Source: JAKALQ01 sp963978265 (GTDB lineage Bacteria > Actinomycetota > Actinomycetes > S36-B12 > UBA5976). Taken from it: a stretch of 9,366 bases of DNA. Made by a program: the position numbers and the translations under genes. The notes beneath the pieces are model-generated. The model ran no database searches. It worked only from the letters and a program-made list of their open reading frames with translations, and was not told the DNA's origin. The stretch spans positions 1-9,366 of the forward strand of contig CAXBQV010000070.1 in NCBI GenBank assembly GCA_963978265.1. The letters run 5' to 3'. Shown here piece after piece: positions 6,289-9,366 of this stretch (positions within the stretch are counted from its first letter, which is position 1; every line of letters starts with the position of its first letter).

Positions 6289-8114
6289 TCCGCAACTTCT
6301 GCATCATCGCCCACATCGACCACGGCAAGTCGACCCTGGCCGACCGCATGCTGCAGATCACGGGCGTGGTCGATGCACGCCAGATGCGCGCCCAGTACCT
6401 CGACCGCATGGACATTGAGCGCGAGCGCGGCATCACGATCAAGTCGCAGGCCGTTCGTCTGCCGTTCAAGGCGGCCGACGGTATCGACTATGTCCTCAAC
6501 CTCATCGATACCCCCGGCCACGTCGACTTCACGTACGAGGTCTCACGATCGCTCGCCGCATGCGAGGGCGCGATCCTGCTCGTCGACGCTGCGCAGGGCA
6601 TCGAGGCGCAGACGCTCGCAAACCTCTACCTCGCGCTGGAGAACGACCTCCACATCATCCCGGTGCTGAACAAGATCGATCTGCCGGCCGCACAGCCCGA
6701 GAAGTACGCAGCCGAACTCGCGAAGATCATCGGTTGTGACCCGAACGATGTGCTTCGCGTGTCGGCGAAGACCGGCCAGGGTGTCGAGGAACTCCTCAAC
6801 GAAGTCGTCAAGCTGGTACCCGCACCAACCGGTGATGCGAACGCACCGGCGCGCGCATTGATCTTCGACTCCGTCTACGACACCTATCGTGGCGTCGTGA
6901 CTTACGTTCGCGTCATCGACGGTCACCTCAATCCGCGCGAACGAATCGCCATGATGTCCACCGGCGCGCAGCACGAAATGCTCGAAGTCGGCGTCATTTC
7001 GCCCGAACCGATCGCGTCGTCGGACGGCGTCGGCGTCGGGGAAGTCGGTTACCTCATCACCGGCGTGAAGGACGTGCGCCAGTCTCGCGTCGGTGACACC
7101 GTCACGTCCGCAACCAAGGGCGCCACGCAGGCGCTCGGCGGTTACCGCGATCCGAAACCGATGGTGTTCGCAGGCCTGTATCCAATCGACGGCTCGGACT
7201 ACCCGGAGCTCCGTGATGCGCTCGACAAACTCAAACTCAACGACGCTGCGCTCGTGTACGAACCCGAATCGTCGGCGGCGCTCGGCTTCGGCTTCCGCAT
7301 CGGGTTCCTCGGACTGCTGCACCTCGAGATTGTCCGTGAACGGCTCGAACGCGAATTCAACCTCGATCTCATCTCAACGGCGCCGAACGTCGTGTACCGC
7401 GTGATCATGGAGGACGGCAAGGAAATCGTCGTCACCAATCCGAGCGAATTCCCCGGCGGCAAGATCCGCGAGGTGCATGAACCCACCGTGCGTGCCACGG
7501 TGCTGACGCCCACGGAGTTCACCGGCACAGTGATGGAACTTGCGCAGAGCAAGCGAGGTTCACTGCAGGGCATGGACTACCTGTCGGAGGACCGTGTGGA
7601 ACTTCGCTATACGGTGCCGCTTGCGGAGATCGTGTTCGACTTCTTCGACCAATTGAAGTCGCGCACGCGCGGCTACGCATCGCTCGACTACGAACCGAAC
7701 GGCGAGCAGACCGCGGACCTCGTGAAGGTGGACATCCTGCTGCACGGAGATCCGGTCGACGCCTTCTCGGCAATCGTGCACAAGGACAAGGCATACAACT
7801 ACGGCATCTCGATGGCGGCGAAGCTGAAGGAACTCATTCCAAGGCAGCAGTTCGAGGTGCCGATCCAGGCGGCCATCGGCGCGCGGATCATCGCCCGTGA
7901 GAACATTCGCGCGATTCGCAAGGACGTGCTTGCCAAGTGCTACGGCGGTGACATCTCCCGCAAGCGCAAACTGCTCGAGAAGCAGAAGGAAGGCAAGAAG
8001 CGCATGAAGATGGTGGGCAAGGTGGAAGTGCCGCAGGAAGCCTTCATCGCTGCGCTCACGGCAGGTTCCCCCGAGGACGCGAAGAACGTCGCGAAGAACC
8101 TGAAGAACTCCTAG
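6285..8114 (+). CDS. lepA: Elongation factor 4 (LepA), ribosomal back-translocase GTPase
   Basis: This is a 609-residue translational GTPase that acts on the ribosome and is linked to back-translocation and initiation or assembly under stress. All GTPase motifs are present: G1 AHIDHGKST (9-17), switch I with RERGITIK (46-53), G3 DTPGH (75-79), G4 NKID (129-132) and G5 SAKT (160-163). EF-G-like domains II, III and V follow. The LepA-specific C-terminal domain ends with the Lys-rich LLEKQKEGKKRMKMVGKVEV stretch and a final AALTAG. The start is GTG 6285, giving MIRNFCIIAHIDHGKS. No other start codon occurs in frame between the pilB stop and this GTG, and no proper ribosome binding site precedes it. 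Actinobacterial LepA proteins usually carry several more residues before IRNF. Expression probably depends on coupling to the upstream frame, or the 5' end is disturbed by an indel. Confidence 0.97.
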   Translation: MIRNFCIIAHIDHGKSTLADRMLQITGVVDARQMRAQYLDRMDIERERGITIKSQAVRLPFKAADGIDYVLNLIDTPGHVDFTYEVSRSLAACEGAILLVDAAQGIEAQTLANLYLALENDLHIIPVLNKIDLPAAQPEKYAAELAKIIGCDPNDVLRVSAKTGQGVEELLNEVVKLVPAPTGDANAPARALIFDSVYDTYRGVVTYVRVIDGHLNPRERIAMMSTGAQHEMLEVGVISPEPIASSDGVGVGEVGYLITGVKDVRQSRVGDTVTSATKGATQALGGYRDPKPMVFAGLYPIDGSDYPELRDALDKLKLNDAALVYEPESSAALGFGFRIGFLGLLHLEIVRERLEREFNLDLISTAPNVVYRVIMEDGKEIVVTNPSEFPGGKIREVHEPTVRATVLTPTEFTGTVMELAQSKRGSLQGMDYLSEDRVELRYTVPLAEIVFDFFDQLKSRTRGYASLDYEPNGEQTADLVKVDILLHGDPVDAFSAIVHKDKAYNYGISMAAKLKELIPRQQFEVPIQAAIGARIIARENIRAIRKDVLAKCYGGDISRKRKLLEKQKEGKKRMKMVGKVEVPQEAFIAALTAGSPEDAKNVAKNLKNS

Positions 8115-8116
8115 GG
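8113..8116 (+). promoter_or_regulatory. Ribosome binding site of the transporter gene, overlapping the lepA stop
   Basis: AGGG overlaps the TAG stop of lepA and lies eight bases before GTG 8125, but only two before GTG 8119. This spacing decides for 8125 as the start of the next gene. Confidence 0.45.
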
Positions 8117-8124
8117 TCGTGCGC

Positions 8125-9366
8125 GTGGACTTGCGCCGGAATCTGCAGGACCTGCGTCCGCAGAACACGAACGAACGAGTGCTGGCACTCGGCAGTCTCA
8201 TCAACACGATGGGCAACGGCCTGTTCAGCGTCACGTCCGCGCTGTACTTCACCCGGATCGTCGGCCTCTCTCCGGCCCAGATCGGTTTCGCATTCTCCGT
8301 CAGCGCTGCACTTGCACTCGGCCTCACGATTCCGATCGGACATCTGGCCGATGTCTACTCCCCGAAGACGCTGAGCCGGATCATCACCACCATCTCGGCC
8401 TGCGCAATGACGATGTACGCATTCACCACCACGTACGCAATGTTCTTCGTGACCGCGGTCATCATCGGCATCACCGACCGAGGAACCAACGCGGTCCGCG
8501 GTGCGCTGATCGCGCGCGTCGGTGGCGCTGATGGCCGTGTCCGCATCCGTGCCTATCTGCGGTCGATCGTGAACCTCGGCATCGCAATCGGTTCACTGTT
8601 CGGAGGCGCGGCCCTCGCCATCGACGATCCCCGGTTGTATCGGGGATTGATCCTGCTCAACGCGTGCTCGTCACTGACATCGGCGTGGCTCCTTCGAAAG
8701 CTGCCCGACATGGCGCCGATCGAACATGAAGACAAGCCGAGACGAACCGAGGCACTACGTGATCGCACGTATGTGGCGCTCGTCGGCCTGCAGGCGGTGA
8801 TCGCGATGCACTTCCTCATGCTCGAACTCATCGTGCCACTGTGGCTCGTTCGCGAAACGCACGCACCACGATGGGTTGCCGCCGGTACGTACCTCATCAA
8901 CACGGTCGCCTGCACCCTGTTCTCCGTATCGACGGCGAGGGGTGCAGAGGACGTCCGGTTCGCCGGCGTGCTGCAGCGTCGCGGCGCATTCTGGATCGCA
9001 CTTGGTGCCGTGACGTACGCATCTGCAGCACTCACGCAGAACGGATGGGTTGCAGCTGTCGTCTTGCTGCTCGGATCCGCGATCCATGTCACCGGTGAAC
9101 TCTTTGCATCGTCGGGTTCGTTCGGTATCGGATTCGGCCTTCCGCCGGAACATCTGCAGGGCCAGTACCAAGCCGTGTGGTCGCTCGGGTGGGGGATCGG
9201 TGGCGTGATCGGACCGACGCTGCTCACCACCGTCATTCTCGGATGGGGGATTCTGCTGCCGATCTTCAAACTCGGTGCGGGCGGGAAGCTTGGCAGTGGG
9301 CGCCAGTACTGGTCGCTGATCTCGCTTCGTGACCAAGTCCGTGCACTGGAGTTTCTCCTCGACCAC
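8125..9366 (+). CDS. MFS-type membrane transporter, 3' end cut by window
   Basis: The frame is open without a stop to the last base, giving 414 residues so far. It shows 11-12 hydrophobic segments in two halves (about 19-192 and 215-380) with a charged central loop at 193-214 (IEHEDKPRRTEALRD). The loop between segments 2 and 3 carries a version of the major facilitator motif A, GHLADVYSPKTLSR (72-85), with the Gly and Asp kept. A short cytoplasmic tail begins near 385, so probably little is missing. Drug or metabolite efflux is the common role in this family, but nothing here points to a substrate. It starts 10 nt after lepA with its ribosome binding site in the lepA stop region, so it is likely co-translated. 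GTG 8119 is an alternative start. Confidence 0.85.
   Translation, partial: MDLRRNLQDLRPQNTNERVLALGSLINTMGNGLFSVTSALYFTRIVGLSPAQIGFAFSVSAALALGLTIPIGHLADVYSPKTLSRIITTISACAMTMYAFTTTYAMFFVTAVIIGITDRGTNAVRGALIARVGGADGRVRIRAYLRSIVNLGIAIGSLFGGAALAIDDPRLYRGLILLNACSSLTSAWLLRKLPDMAPIEHEDKPRRTEALRDRTYVALVGLQAVIAMHFLMLELIVPLWLVRETHAPRWVAAGTYLINTVACTLFSVSTARGAEDVRFAGVLQRRGAFWIALGAVTYASAALTQNGWVAAVVLLLGSAIHVTGELFASSGSFGIGFGLPPEHLQGQYQAVWSLGWGIGGVIGPTLLTTVILGWGILLPIFKLGAGGKLGSGRQYWSLISLRDQVRALEFLLDH

Noticed and set aside
6543..7322. Antisense frame (259 codons) opposite lepA
   Set aside because: Shadow of the well-supported LepA frame; no domain or start signal.
7560..8327. Antisense frame (255 codons) spanning the end of lepA and the start of the transporter
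   Set aside because: No recognisable domain; it covers two supported + strand genes.
8553..9366. Antisense frames of 238 and 203 codons at the right end
   Set aside because: The + strand frame through here encodes a membrane transporter with motif A and regular hydrophobic segments. The antisense products are Pro/Ser/Arg-rich without domains.
1..9366. Search for CRISPR repeats, insertion sequences, integrases, toxin-antitoxin pairs, and an att site at the tRNA
   Set aside because: No repeated spacer-like units, transposase or integrase motifs, terminal inverted repeats, or second copy of the tRNA 3' end were seen.

Overview
The window is GC-rich chromosomal DNA, almost certainly from an actinobacterium (Actinomycetota). 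The LepA sequence reads like actinobacterial LepA, several genes start with GTG, and the tRNA gene does not encode its CCA end. I cannot place it to genus. No mobile element, CRISPR array, phage gene or recognisable defence system is visible. Apart from a few details listed as findings, this is a core-genome neighbourhood.

Layout, left to right. A tRNA-Asn(GTT) gene (13-85) is followed on the + strand by a secreted aqualysin/proteinase K-type S8 serine protease with a C-terminal fibronectin type III domain (160-1641). A strong hairpin closes that unit. A + strand NCS2 uracil permease follows (1765-3054). It faces a - strand pair, a small membrane methyltransferase of the ICMT/PEMT type (3111-3560) and a PilT-like ATPase (3580-4632). 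A 13-bp hairpin lies between the convergent permease and methyltransferase genes. The PilT gene is divergent from a PilB/GspE-like ATPase gene (4782-6221), with about 150 bp of shared upstream DNA. After pilB come a 24-codon reading frame (6214-6288), lepA (6285-8114) and an MFS-type membrane transporter cut by the window end (8125-9366). These lie on the + strand with overlapping or nearly touching ends.

How the genes relate. PilB (extension) and PilT (retraction) are the opposing motors of type IV pili. Their head-to-head arrangement suggests shared control of pilus assembly and disassembly, although no pilin, PilC, PilM-Q or PilD gene is in the window. pilT and the methyltransferase are 19 nt apart and could be co-transcribed. 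pilB, the small frame, lepA and the transporter look like one translationally coupled run. The protease and permease appear to be independent units.

Most unusual points: (1) the pilB/sORF/lepA junction, where a small frame overlaps the pilB stop and the lepA GTG start, or where a one-base indel has hidden a longer LepA N-terminus; (2) a tRNA-Asn whose acceptor stem has two unpaired positions next to the T arm; (3) a PilB with only about half of the usual N-terminal domain. I did not find convincing evidence of a new multi-gene system.
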